In this document: one piece after another, positions 53,820-62,564 of the stretch
Numbering within the stretch: the stretch's first letter is position 1
How the letters are laid out: the number at the start of each line of letters is the position of its first letter
Assembly: GCA_038900335.1 (NCBI GenBank)
Contig: JBBMRB010000002.1
Span: 310,001 to 374,000 of the forward strand
DNA from: Rs1 sp038900335
Lineage (GTDB): Bacteria > Pseudomonadota > Gammaproteobacteria > Pseudomonadales > Balneatricaceae
Reading direction: 5' to 3'
Length of the DNA: 64,000 bases
Notes under the pieces: model-generated
What the model was told of the DNA's origin: nothing
The model's input: the letters and a program-made list of their open reading frames with translations, nothing else
Database searches by the model: none
Translations under genes and position numbers: made by a program

Positions 53820-54017
53820 CGGTATAATCTCTGGTTAGCAATTTGTGTAGGTGTTTCAATACAGCTGTTTTAGGTGTGCCTATTTCTGTCATTATCTTTT
53901 AAGTCGATTGATAAAAATCAGATGAAACGCACCCGCTTAATGTGATTCGCAGTGCGTGCTTAATTAGCTATAGAAAAGCCACAATAACTATTTTCATATT
54001 TATTGTGGCGTATACCA

Positions 54018-54740
54018 TTACAAGACTTTGCTTAAAAACTGTTGCGTGCGAGTGCTCTTAGGGCTATTAACTAGCTCTTTAGCTGGCGCAAGCTCTTCAA
54101 TAATCCCCTGATGAAAGAAAGCGATACGATCTGAGACATCACGGGCAAAATTGATTTCATGCGTCACCACAATCATCGTCATGCCATCTTCACGTAATAA
54201 TCTTAAAGTGTCTAAAACTTCGCCAACGAGTTCAGGATCAAGTGCCGATGTCACTTCATCGAACAACATATAGCTAGGCTCCATAGCCAGTGCTCGAGCA
54301 ATAGCAAGACGTTGTTGCTGGCCACCGGACATACGAGTGGGGTAAGTATCTATCTTATCGCCTAGGCCGACATGCCTTAAGTGTTTTTCAGCTATTTCGC
54401 GCGCTTCATTTTTCGACTTACCCAAGACAATTTTTGGCGCTAAAGCCACATTATCTAGCACTGACAGATGTGGAAAAGAGTTCCACTGTTGAAATACCAT
54501 GCCTATTTTTTGACGCAGTTTATTCACATCAGTACCAGCTGCATGTACATTGATACCATCGACGAGAATATTACCGCCCTGAATTTTTTCAAGTGCATTA
54601 ATACAATACAGCATGGTTGATTTTCCTGAACCACTAGCACCAATAACACTGAGCACTTCGCCTTTCTCGACGTTTAGGTTAATACTTTTAAGGACATTCA
54701 ACTCGCCAAATGATTTATCGACGTTTTGTAACTCAATCAT
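54018..54740 (-). CDS. Polar amino acid ABC transporter ATPase, GlnQ-like
   Basis: The 240-residue ATPase has GASGSGKST (Walker A), QQWNSFPHLSV (Q-loop), MSGGQQQRLAIARALAMEPS (signature) and MLFDEVTSALDP (Walker B). It overlaps the upstream permease by eight bases. In this operon it should power uptake of an amino acid or derivative, plausibly the hydroxyproline-type substrate of the next gene. Confidence 0.94.
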   Translation of the reverse strand: MIELQNVDKSFGELNVLKSINLNVEKGEVLSVIGASGSGKSTMLYCINALEKIQGGNILVDGINVHAAGTDVNKLRQKIGMVFQQWNSFPHLSVLDNVALAPKIVLGKSKNEAREIAEKHLRHVGLGDKIDTYPTRMSGGQQQRLAIARALAMEPSYMLFDEVTSALDPELVGEVLDTLRLLREDGMTMIVVTHEINFARDVSDRIAFFHQGIIEELAPAKELVNSPKSTRTQQFLSKVL

Positions 54741-55404
54741 ACTGCCACCTTTTTTCTAATTTAGCCGTAATTTTTCCAATGGGGTAAGATAGTGCAAAGT
54801 AAAATGCGCCTACTATAGCCAATATAATAAATGGCTCTTGTGTTCTCGTTATGAGTATTTGTGAGGCACGTAATAACTCCAGATAGCCCAGTACCGATAC
54901 CAGTGCCGAGTCTTTTAACACCCCTAAAGCAACCCCAGTCCATGCAGGTAGCATCGCTCTTACACCTATTGGCCAAACGACATAACGCATGTCTTGAAAA
55001 TAGCTCATTCCTAAAGATCGCGATGCGCGGCGCATAGACTCAGGAACCGCTTCTATACCGCCTCGTGCTACCTGTGCAACTAGAGAACTCATGTAAACAA
55101 TAAGTACCACACAGCCCGCTGCAAAGGGATCTAAAGGAAAACCGAGGATCGGAAAAAAATTAAAAAACAAGAGCAGTTGGATAATTAGCGGGACACTACG
55201 AAATACATCCAAAATAGAGCCCAATATATAACGTGCATATTTTGAGGCATATAACGCCCATCCAAAAAGGCAACCAAAGACAGTGCCTATCGAAATAGCA
55301 ATAACCGAGATCAGTAGGGTATTACCTGCCGCTTGCGCTAGAAAGGGTAGATCGTTAAGTCTAAAGCCTGTAAAAAACTGGATTACATTTGCTGATTCTG
55401 ACAT
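54733..55404 (-). CDS. Amino acid ABC transporter permease, His/Glu/Gln type (second)
   Basis: The 223-residue protein has about five hydrophobic segments and the family loop EAVPESMRRASRSLGMSYFQ. AAGGA precedes the start. It forms a heterodimer with the upstream permease, ten bases away. Confidence 0.92.
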   Translation of the reverse strand: MSESANVIQFFTGFRLNDLPFLAQAAGNTLLISVIAISIGTVFGCLFGWALYASKYARYILGSILDVFRSVPLIIQLLLFFNFFPILGFPLDPFAAGCVVLIVYMSSLVAQVARGGIEAVPESMRRASRSLGMSYFQDMRYVVWPIGVRAMLPAWTGVALGVLKDSALVSVLGYLELLRASQILITRTQEPFIILAIVGAFYFALSYPIGKITAKLEKRWQYD

Positions 55405-55414
55405 CTTATAATCC

Positions 55415-56074
55415 TTAGTAAGTGAATAATCTTCGGCTGATCAAATGAGCAACTAGCAATATTAGTTTAACTAATACGTAGTAGAACACTGCAGCGACAA
55501 GGAAAAATTCAAACAGCCTAAAAGTGTTTGATGCTAAAAATTGTGTGGCGCCAGAGAGCTCTCTAAAACCGACTAACATCCCCAAAGAACTCATCAATAC
55601 GGCCCATACCATTTGATTTGTCATAGGGTAATACACCAGCTTGAACACTTGCGGAATAATAATACGTATGTAAGTTTGGCTAGCGCTCATCCCCAAGCAT
55701 CTGGCAGCATTATATTGCGGTTTGGGGATAGCTTGAAAACCGCCACGAAAATTTTCAGCGAGATAACCCGCGTTATTAAATGAAAGGCCACACAACACAA
55801 TCATAAACGGACTTAAGTGCCAGCCAAATGCTCCCAGACCAAAACCAAAAAAGAACAGTTGTAATAATGCTGGGGTATTACGAGCAAGTTCTACCCAAAT
55901 GGTAGCTACATAGTACATCGGACGGCTACCGTAAAGGCGCATCATCGCCAATAGTAAACCTATTGCAATACCGATTATCATCGATAATACGGCAACTTCT
56001 AATGTCACTAGAGCTGCGCTAAACAAGTCTGGCAACGCTTTAATAACTGGTCGCCAGTGAAATGTATAATCCAT
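55415..56074 (-). CDS. Amino acid ABC transporter permease, His/Glu/Gln type (first)
   Basis: The 219-residue protein has five membrane segments and the loop QAIPKPQYNAARCLGMSASQ. It begins MDYTFHWRPVIKALPDLF, a common start for this family. It lies 116 bases after the binding-protein gene in the same operon. Confidence 0.92.
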   Translation of the reverse strand: MDYTFHWRPVIKALPDLFSAALVTLEVAVLSMIIGIAIGLLLAMMRLYGSRPMYYVATIWVELARNTPALLQLFFFGFGLGAFGWHLSPFMIVLCGLSFNNAGYLAENFRGGFQAIPKPQYNAARCLGMSASQTYIRIIIPQVFKLVYYPMTNQMVWAVLMSSLGMLVGFRELSGATQFLASNTFRLFEFFLVAAVFYYVLVKLILLVAHLISRRLFTY

Positions 56075-56190
56075 AAATACGCCTATATGAGAAATGTAAT
56101 CGACAGGTAGATATGTATGTCGAATGACGAATAGAGCGATAAAATTTAACGAAAGCCTTTGCCATAACTAACAAAGGCTTGCGCTAAGCT

Positions 56191-57018
56191 TTAATACATG
56201 ACGTTAGGAATACGTAGTGAAGGTGCTTCTCCACCGACATACATGCCCCAAAGCTCTTGATAGCGACCTGAGCGTACTTGATGAGTGACAAATAAATTTA
56301 AGTAATTCAGCCATGCAATATCTTTACGCGGCCCTGCAACTGAGGTGAAATCTGTTGTCCAAGGCATTCGTGGACCCGCAGCTAAATTAGTAAATTGGCC
56401 TAACACCGGTTTAATGGTCGTATTAGTGGTTAAACCTGCATCTGCTTTACCTTGAGCGACGGCTAGGAACACTTCATTTTCACTTTGATAGCCTTGATAT
56501 AGGTCTTGAGTGCCCCATTTCTCAGCATATTTTAAGAATTCTTTTTCTGGCACAGTACCCACCGCTCCAGCAATACGTTTACCTTTCATGTCTTCAAACG
56601 TTTTAATTTCACCCTCTTTACTAACAATAGCTTGCGAGTAATAGATAGCGTAAGGTATAGAAAAACCAACAGTTTTCGCGCGTTGCAATGTATCTGAAGT
56701 GCCGCCAAAGATAACATCTGCACGGCTATTAATAATAGCGGGCAAACGCTCAGCCCATGTCAGAGGCACTATTTTTGCATCAACATCTAGCGCCGCTGCC
56801 AAGTCCTTACAGTAGTCAACATCAAAGCCGGCTGGGTTGTTATCAGCATCTCTGTAGCCAATTGGCGGGAAGTCCAAAACAACGCCACAGCGCAGTTCTC
56901 CTTCAGAAATAACATCATCTAATTTATCGGCGCTGACATTTGCTGACAGTGTCAATGTTAGTGCAGCAGTCGTGACTAGAGCAGAAACTCTTGATAAATG
57001 TTTGCTTAATTGGGACAT
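56191..57018 (-). CDS. Periplasmic amino acid binding protein (family 3)
   Basis: The product has 275 residues from the ATG at 57018, which has AGGTGA upstream; a GTG three codons earlier is less likely. A signal peptide ends near SANVSADK. The binding domain has GELRCGVVLDFPPIGYRD, GFDVDYCKDLAAAL and ADVIFGGTS, which mark it as a polar amino acid binder. It is the first gene of the uptake operon that ends with the proline-racemase-family enzyme. Confidence 0.92.
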   Translation of the reverse strand: MSQLSKHLSRVSALVTTAALTLTLSANVSADKLDDVISEGELRCGVVLDFPPIGYRDADNNPAGFDVDYCKDLAAALDVDAKIVPLTWAERLPAIINSRADVIFGGTSDTLQRAKTVGFSIPYAIYYSQAIVSKEGEIKTFEDMKGKRIAGAVGTVPEKEFLKYAEKWGTQDLYQGYQSENEVFLAVAQGKADAGLTTNTTIKPVLGQFTNLAAGPRMPWTTDFTSVAGPRKDIAWLNYLNLFVTHQVRSGRYQELWGMYVGGEAPSLRIPNVMY

Positions 57019-57643
57019 CTGAATCACCTTTTAATTTATTTATTGAAAGCGGATTAACTCCTAAACAGTATCATTGAATACAAGCTGTATACAATAATTA
57101 ATTTCCATATTATTTTTTTTGCCAACTTACTCTGCTTATTAATTGCTGCTATAAGCATCGAAAATATGCAGCTCATAATTAAATTTAAAACACGCGATTC
57201 TAGCTCTTAGCAAACAGGCTAGACTTGGTTTAAGCTCGTGAAGATTGAATAATTGAACGTGTAGTGACTGGTTAAATTTTGGATTAATCTAGGCTAAGAA
57301 GGAGTTTTTTATCAATAAAACAGCTGTCTTTATGGTGTATTTTCGCCCTAGGGCGTCGCTAAAATTAGTATTAATTTATTAAAGAATCAATACAGATACC
57401 ATAGTGATGGACCGACTTCGTGAACTGAGCATCAATCACAAATATAGTGAATACACTAAAACACTCAGCTGTATTGATATCGTCTTTGTTATCGTTACTA
57501 AGGGCGCTAAAAATTTATAACAATAAAAATAAACGTTAATTATTCTGTATCCATCTTGTCGACAATTTAGCATTACTCTGCTATGTTTCCTATTCATTAG
57601 GTTTTTAAGTCCACTTCTTTTCAACTAAGCAACAGGGGTACGT
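57019..57643. other. Divergent promoter region between amino acid uptake and serine dehydratase
   Basis: It holds the perfect palindrome CGCCCTAGGGCG at 57344-57355. It also holds a 37-codon plus-strand frame (57407-57520, beginning MDRLRELSINHKY) that I regard as doubtful. No other support for a gene. Confidence 0.5.
57344..57355. promoter_or_regulatory. Perfect GC-rich palindrome in the divergent region
   Basis: CGCCCTAGGGCG is a perfect 12-base palindrome in otherwise AT-rich sequence. It is a candidate operator shared by the amino acid uptake operon and the serine dehydratase gene. Confidence 0.35.
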
Positions 57644-59203
57644 ATGGCAATTTCTAGTATTTTTAACGATGTGATTGGCCCTGTCATGCGCGGTCCATCA
57701 AGCTCTCATAGTGCTGCTGCCTGCCGAATAGGCCTCCTATTGCGCGATCTCATTGATGATGACATTGAAAAAGTTAATATAGATTATGATCCTAATGGCT
57801 CTCTTGTCACAACGCATGAAAGCCAAGGTACTGATATGGGGCTTTACGGGGGCTTATTAGGATTACAAGCTGATGATGAACGTATTATGGACTATCGCCA
57901 AGGCATACTTGCGCGTGGTATAGATATCAAAGTTAACTACCTCGACTATGACGCACAACACCCTAACACCTATCGCCTCACAATCAGTAATCAGCAGATA
58001 AGTCATAGTATGTTGGCCATTTCTAGAGGTGGCGGCATGATAGAAATACAACAAATTGATGGCGCTGAATTATCACTAGCAGGAGACTTTAATCAGCTAC
58101 TTATTTACACAGATAATTTCGCCATGATAACGAAACAAATAGAGAGCACTATCGATTTTGATTATTTAGATGTGTGCCAAGGCGATAGGAACTTTATTCT
58201 TATTAAGCGTGAAAAAGCCTTTAGTGATGAAGATGTAAAGCTGATCGCCAATATTAAAGGTATTGAATTTGTAAGAAACTTACGCTCTGTTTTACCGGTA
58301 CTTTCCAGAAAAAATGTTGATGTTCCTTTCCTATATTGTAAAGACCTCATCGCACTGGGTGAAAAAGAACAATTGAGCTTATGGCAGCTAGCTCTGCGTT
58401 ATGAAAGTGCAAGGGGCAACATTAGTGAGGCCCAGGTATTAGCTAAAATGTGTGCCATTATTGATATCATGCAGCAATCAGTAAACACAGGCTTAGCTGG
58501 AACTGAGTACCAAGATCGAATTTTACATTGCCAAAGTGCTAGCTTTGATGAAAAAATGAGTAGCAATCAATTACTCGGTGGTGAGCTACTTAATACCATT
58601 GTGCTATATGTTAGCGCGATTATGGAGGTAAAGAGCTCTTATGGCGTCATTGTCGCCGCCCCCACCGCGGGATCATGTGGGGCATTACCTGGCTCTTTGT
58701 TAGCGGCAGGGAAAATCTTAAATAAATCAACCCAAGAAATAGCTAAAGCTATGTTAGCTTCAGCTGTGCTGGGTATTTTTATTAGTGAGCACTCCTCTTT
58801 TGCCGCTGAAGTTGGCGGCTGCCAAGCTGAATGTGGTGCTGGCTCTTCGATGGCTGCAGCAGGCTTAGTGACATTAGCCGGTGGCAACTTACAACAATGT
58901 ATCACTGCTGCTTCATTAGCTTTGCAAAATTCTTTGGGAATGATTTGCGACCCTATTGGCAATCGTGTTGAAGCACCTTGTTTAGGCCGTAACGTCATGG
59001 CCGCATCTAACGCACTCTCTTGTGCCAATATGGCGCTAGCAAACTACGACCCTGTGGTTACTTATGACGAGGTCGTCGATACCATGTACAAAGTAGGCTG
59101 CAGTATTAGCCATGAATTACGTTGTACGGCATTAGGGGGACTATCGATCACTGATAGCGCTAAAAAAATTGAAGCACAATTATTGAAATTCAAATGCTGT
59201 TAG
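57644..59203 (+). CDS. L-serine dehydratase, iron-sulfur type, single chain
   Basis: It converts L-serine to pyruvate and ammonia with a 4Fe-4S cluster. The 519-residue protein starts like the beta subunit (IIGPVMxGPSSSH-type: VIGPVMRGPSSSHSAAACRIG). A small ACT-like middle lies at about 150-220. The alpha part includes VAAPTAGSCGALPGSLLAAG, EVGGCQAECGAGSSMAAAGL and NALSCANMALA; the conserved cysteines there are the cluster ligands. AGGGG precedes the start. It is divergent from the amino acid uptake operon, so a shared nitrogen-catabolism role is plausible. A terminator follows at 59294. Confidence 0.9.
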   Translation: MAISSIFNDVIGPVMRGPSSSHSAAACRIGLLLRDLIDDDIEKVNIDYDPNGSLVTTHESQGTDMGLYGGLLGLQADDERIMDYRQGILARGIDIKVNYLDYDAQHPNTYRLTISNQQISHSMLAISRGGGMIEIQQIDGAELSLAGDFNQLLIYTDNFAMITKQIESTIDFDYLDVCQGDRNFILIKREKAFSDEDVKLIANIKGIEFVRNLRSVLPVLSRKNVDVPFLYCKDLIALGEKEQLSLWQLALRYESARGNISEAQVLAKMCAIIDIMQQSVNTGLAGTEYQDRILHCQSASFDEKMSSNQLLGGELLNTIVLYVSAIMEVKSSYGVIVAAPTAGSCGALPGSLLAAGKILNKSTQEIAKAMLASAVLGIFISEHSSFAAEVGGCQAECGAGSSMAAAGLVTLAGGNLQQCITAASLALQNSLGMICDPIGNRVEAPCLGRNVMAASNALSCANMALANYDPVVTYDEVVDTMYKVGCSISHELRCTALGGLSITDSAKKIEAQLLKFKCC

Positions 59204-59293
59204 CAGTAAATCCTGAATTCAAATCTGAAGTGCATCGGCTAATTTCATTGCATATCATCGCACTATAAGTACAGTATAAGTACAGTAGCACTG

Positions 59294-59333
59294 AGCCCTT
59301 ACAGCTAGCTCATATCAATCTGTAAGGGCTTTT
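59294..59333 (+). terminator. Terminator after serine dehydratase
   Basis: AGCCCTTACAG (59294-59304) pairs perfectly with CTGTAAGGGCT (59320-59330), followed by TTT. Confidence 0.85.
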
Positions 59334-59448
59334 ACCATACTTCTTAAAATCAGTATGGTTTATAAAGCCACATGAGAGAATGTATTTTACTTTAATACTA
59401 TTCGTGCATCAGCTTTTTAGAACAAGCTATCATCAATTAATAACTAAA

Positions 59449-59469
59449 TATCTAATATCTAATATCTAA
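59449..59469. repeat. Heptanucleotide tandem repeat, three copies
   Basis: The unit TATCTAA occurs three times in a row without change. It lies about 300 bases before bioM, outside any gene. Confidence 0.8.
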
Positions 59470-59683
59470 GCAACATTCAAGCTCATTAGAGACTAAGCTG
59501 CAACGCTGTCTCTTGATACATATTTGCATGCATACCATTATCTACGGCTAAGCCACACTGACTATCATTGCTATATCACTCAAACAAAACGATCAATTAT
59601 TAACCATATATTTATATATATAAATGACAACCCTTTACAAGCGACGCCCATTGCATTACAAGGTGCTCTTGATTTGCTTAGTT

Positions 59684-59740
59684 AGATTTGTAGGGACCAA
59701 ACCTTACCCACAGATGTTATTATGCCACGACTACAAATCT
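59684..59740 (+). promoter_or_regulatory. Inverted repeat in the bioM leader
   Basis: AGATTTGTAG (59684-59693) pairs perfectly with CTACAAATCT (59731-59740), enclosing 37 bases that include GGGACCAAACCTTACCC. It ends 31 bases before the bioM start. It may be a structured mRNA leader or a two-site operator. It does not match a riboswitch that I know. Confidence 0.4.
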
Positions 59741-59771
59741 TTAACGACGACACGGAAAGGCATCTAAATAC

Positions 59772-60536
59772 ATGATCGATAATTCAAAGAACACCCCCAG
59801 TGAATCCGTAGATAATATTAGCTCTATCAGTTTACAAGATGTCAGCTTATATATAGAAGGTAAGCATATTCTGCAGAAGCTATCCTTAGAAACTCAGGTC
59901 AGACGTCTAGGGATTATCGGTCGTAACGGTTCAGGAAAATCGACACTCTCACGCGCGCTTTCGGGCTTAATAGAAATAACTTCTGGCCAGTTACAAGTAG
60001 CAGGTATTGATCCTTTTAAAGATCGTAAAGGCGCACTGCAAGAAATAGGTATTTTATTTCAAAACCCCGATCATCAAATTATTTTCCCGACAGTGCTAGA
60101 AGAAGTTGTTTTTGGATTAAGGCAATTAGGCTATAACAAAGCTGAAGCTGAGAAAAATGCACTGCAAACGCTGGCCAGCTTTGGTAAAAGCCATTGGCAA
60201 GATGTCCATACAACCGCCCTATCTCAAGGACAAAAACACTTAGTGTGCCTGATGGCTGTCGCCGCAATGAAACCCAAACTGATTATTCTAGATGAGCCTT
60301 TTGCGGGCTTAGATATCCCGACTAAACACCAGTTGCAGCGCTATTTAAATAAATTCAGTGGTAACTTAATCCACATTAGCCATGACCCTGCGGATCTTGA
60401 GCATTACGATCAACTGCTTTGGCTTGAAGAAGGTCAAATAGCGGCATTAGGCACACCACAAGACGTATTACCTGGTTATCTTCACGAAATGCATAAATTA
60501 GGGGACAGCGATGATATCTCTAACCTCTCCCGTTGA
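59772..60536 (+). CDS. bioM: ECF transporter ATPase, BioM-like
   Basis: The 254-residue ATPase has GIIGRNGSGKSTLSRALSGL (Walker A), LFQNPDHQIIFPTVLEE (Q-loop region typical of ECF ATPases), LSQGQKHLVCLMA (a signature with LSQGQ), and LIILDEPFAGLD (Walker B). It overlaps bioN by 26 bases, and bioY follows, so biotin uptake is the likely role. AAAGG precedes the ATG. Confidence 0.9.
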   Translation: MIDNSKNTPSESVDNISSISLQDVSLYIEGKHILQKLSLETQVRRLGIIGRNGSGKSTLSRALSGLIEITSGQLQVAGIDPFKDRKGALQEIGILFQNPDHQIIFPTVLEEVVFGLRQLGYNKAEAEKNALQTLASFGKSHWQDVHTTALSQGQKHLVCLMAVAAMKPKLIILDEPFAGLDIPTKHQLQRYLNKFSGNLIHISHDPADLEHYDQLLWLEEGQIAALGTPQDVLPGYLHEMHKLGDSDDISNLSR

Positions 60537-61125
60537 AACCAAAGCGCATAGTTGGAGAGCAGGTTTTAAACTAACAGTCCTGTTTTTATCGACCATCGTT
60601 TTATTCTCTATTGATAATATTTTCATCTTAAGCGCTTTTCTTGCTGTGGTCTTTACGTTATACGCGCTACCAGGAATGGTGTTCATGAAATATGGTTTTT
60701 CGAAACTACGTATTTTGTGGCCATTTGTCTTAGTTATTAGCATATGGCATGCCTGGATTTTTGAATTAGTTGAAGGCCTTACGATTGTTACGCGTATGAT
60801 CTGCGCTGTTGCTCTCGCTAACCTCGTGACTATGACGACAAAATTGTCTGAAATGATCGATGTGGTGGCTTTTTTAACTAAACCATTACAGCGTTTTGGC
60901 TTTAATTTTCGCATTCTTGAGCTCGCTATTGCGCTCGTTATTCGCATGACACCTGTGTTATTGAATAAGGGCCAAGGCCTTACTATGGCATGGCAAGCGC
61001 GTTCTACTCGCCGTTCAGGATGGCGAATTATATTACCTTTTACCTTAATTGCACTTGATGATGCAGAGCATGTCGCTGAAGCTTTAAAAGCGCGCGGTGG
61101 CATAAATACCTTGGAGAAAAAATAA
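60511..61125 (+). CDS. bioN: ECF transporter transmembrane coupling protein, BioN-like
   Basis: This 204-residue T component has about five hydrophobic segments. Its carboxy half carries the coupling motifs RMTPVLLNKGQGLTMAWQAR and AEHVAEALKARGG, which contact the ATPase. It overlaps bioM at its start, and its stop overlaps the bioY start (TAATG). Confidence 0.88.
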   Translation: MISLTSPVETKAHSWRAGFKLTVLFLSTIVLFSIDNIFILSAFLAVVFTLYALPGMVFMKYGFSKLRILWPFVLVISIWHAWIFELVEGLTIVTRMICAVALANLVTMTTKLSEMIDVVAFLTKPLQRFGFNFRILELAIALVIRMTPVLLNKGQGLTMAWQARSTRRSGWRIILPFTLIALDDAEHVAEALKARGGINTLEKK

Positions 61126-61691
61126 TGGAAAAGAATATCGCTTACATTGCTCTTTTTGCGGCACTAACCATCGCACTTGGTTTAGTCCCTCAAATCACGT
61201 TAGCGTTTGGCGTACCTATTACGGCGCAAGGCTTAGGTATTATGTTATGTGGCACCATTCTTGGTGCTAAACGAGGAGCCTTAGCCGCCTTACTCATTTT
61301 GTTATTAGTCGCCATTGGTTTACCCGTATTATCAGGCGGTCGTGGTGGTTTAGGTATCTTTGTATCAGCTACTGGCGGCTTCTTAATATCTTGGCCTTTA
61401 TGTGCATTTATCACCGGTTTGATTGTTGAGAAGTGGCGCACTGGCTCACTCGCTATCGTAGCAACTCTCGCCTCTGTTATCGGTAGTATTATAGTGATGT
61501 ATATCTTCGGCATTATCGGTATGGCCATCGTTCTAGATAAAACGTTATTAGAGGCGAGCGCATTGATTACTGCTTTCATACCAGGCGACATCATTAAAGC
61601 GATTATCGCTGGGTTATTAACATCTGCGATTGCTAAAGCACGCCCTGCTAGCCTTTTTTCACGACCTGCACTCAATCAGCAAGCTAAATAA
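61125..61691 (+). CDS. bioY: Biotin transporter substrate-binding component BioY
   Basis: The 188-residue membrane protein has six segments and the BioY-family stretches ITAQGLGIMLCGTILGAKRG and GGRGGLGIF, with FIPGDIIKAIIAGLL near the end. It captures biotin for the BioMN module. A full bioMNY operon is known from Rhodobacter and others. Together with its overlapping genes it shows that the organism can import biotin; whether it also makes biotin cannot be told here. Confidence 0.92.
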   Translation: MEKNIAYIALFAALTIALGLVPQITLAFGVPITAQGLGIMLCGTILGAKRGALAALLILLLVAIGLPVLSGGRGGLGIFVSATGGFLISWPLCAFITGLIVEKWRTGSLAIVATLASVIGSIIVMYIFGIIGMAIVLDKTLLEASALITAFIPGDIIKAIIAGLLTSAIAKARPASLFSRPALNQQAK

Positions 61692-61875
61692 CTAATTGAC
61701 TAGCTTAGCGACTAATTAAATAAAATTGGCGTTTAACACTATCTGATCTCCCTTGTGCGATCGGATAGTAAGCTAACGATACTAAATTACTTTTCTTTGT
61801 GACTCCTTAAACTGCTACTATTTAAAGCATTCGTTAGATTGCGACACAAAAAATTAGACACTAGAGAACATCCTC

Positions 61876-62442
61876 ATGAAAGAAAACATTGCTCATGCTA
61901 GCTTTGATGAATGCCAAGCCGCTCTCGCCCATGTACTAGATTCACCAAAAGATAAAGCCACTATTAAGCAGCTGTGTATCAGACCTGGCTTTGAGCAAAG
62001 GCTATTTCCGGATGAAGTCTCCCTCACTGTTGCCAGTGGCATTAAAGGTGATGGACGATGGCTAACAAAGCCTTGGTTAACGCTTGCCAATGGGGATCCT
62101 GATCCAAACATCCAAGTATGTATCATTAGCCAGCGAGTAATGGATCTATGCTGGCGAGATCGAGAGTCAACTATCCACCCAGGCGATCTATTTGCAGTTG
62201 ATATGGATTTAGCAGAAGAAAATTTACCCGCCGGTACTTTACTTAGTGTCGGTAGCGCGGTATTAGAAGTCAGCGATGAATTTAATAACGGCTGTGTAAA
62301 GTGGCGAAAACGCTATGGTACTGACAGCTACAAATGGATCAACAAGCGAGAATACAGGCATTTACGACTGCGCGGAATTTTGTGCAAAATAGTGCAAGAC
62401 GGTGTTGTTAGAGTCGGTGATCAATTAGCAAAGGTGCTATAG
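61876..62442 (+). CDS. MOSC-domain protein
   Basis: The 188-residue product shows MOSC features: VGSAVLEVSDEFNNGCVKWR, with the expected cysteine, then RYGTDSYKWIN and ILCKIVQDGVVRVGD. MOSC domains carry sulfur or bind molybdenum cofactor, often for detoxification or sulfur transfer. The gene stands alone between bioY and a converging chemoreceptor. The specific reaction is unknown. Confidence 0.82.
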   Translation: MKENIAHASFDECQAALAHVLDSPKDKATIKQLCIRPGFEQRLFPDEVSLTVASGIKGDGRWLTKPWLTLANGDPDPNIQVCIISQRVMDLCWRDRESTIHPGDLFAVDMDLAEENLPAGTLLSVGSAVLEVSDEFNNGCVKWRKRYGTDSYKWINKREYRHLRLRGILCKIVQDGVVRVGDQLAKVL

Positions 62443-62484
62443 CAGTAATACCCGATAAATGAGCATACACTGATCAGCCTACCT

Positions 62485-62526
62485 AATAACAACAAAGATG
62501 ATTCAAGCCTCAGCTTTGTTGTTATT
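62485..62526. terminator. Convergent terminator
   Basis: AATAACAACAAAG (62485-62497) pairs perfectly with CTTTGTTGTTATT (62514-62526). It lies between the converging MOSC and chemoreceptor genes and should serve both. Confidence 0.85.
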
Positions 62527-62564
62527 TATCCGCCATCAAATTGTATTAACCCATAATGATATAA

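Larger units (their letters stand above)
59204..59771. other. Intergenic region before the biotin transporter operon
   Basis: It holds a terminator (59294-59333), three tandem TATCTAA units (59449-59469) and a long inverted repeat (59684-59740) just before bioM. No gene was seen. Confidence 0.6.

Noticed and set aside
57407..57520. 37-codon plus-strand reading frame beginning MDRLRELSINHKY
   Set aside because: No convincing ribosome site, no recognisable domain, and it lies in a divergent promoter region. I mention it only in the intergenic entry.
57436..57624. 62-codon minus-strand frame upstream of serine dehydratase
   Set aside because: It runs through the promoter region of a real gene, has low-complexity composition and overlaps the dehydratase leader. 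Most likely chance.
58639..59028. 129-codon minus-strand frame opposite serine dehydratase
   Set aside because: Antisense shadow of the well-supported dehydratase alpha domain.
60498..61675. Long minus-strand frames opposite bioN and bioY (201 and 161 codons)
   Set aside because: They mirror strongly supported ECF transporter genes on the plus strand, are rich in Lys/Pro/Ile from antisense bias, and have no domain.
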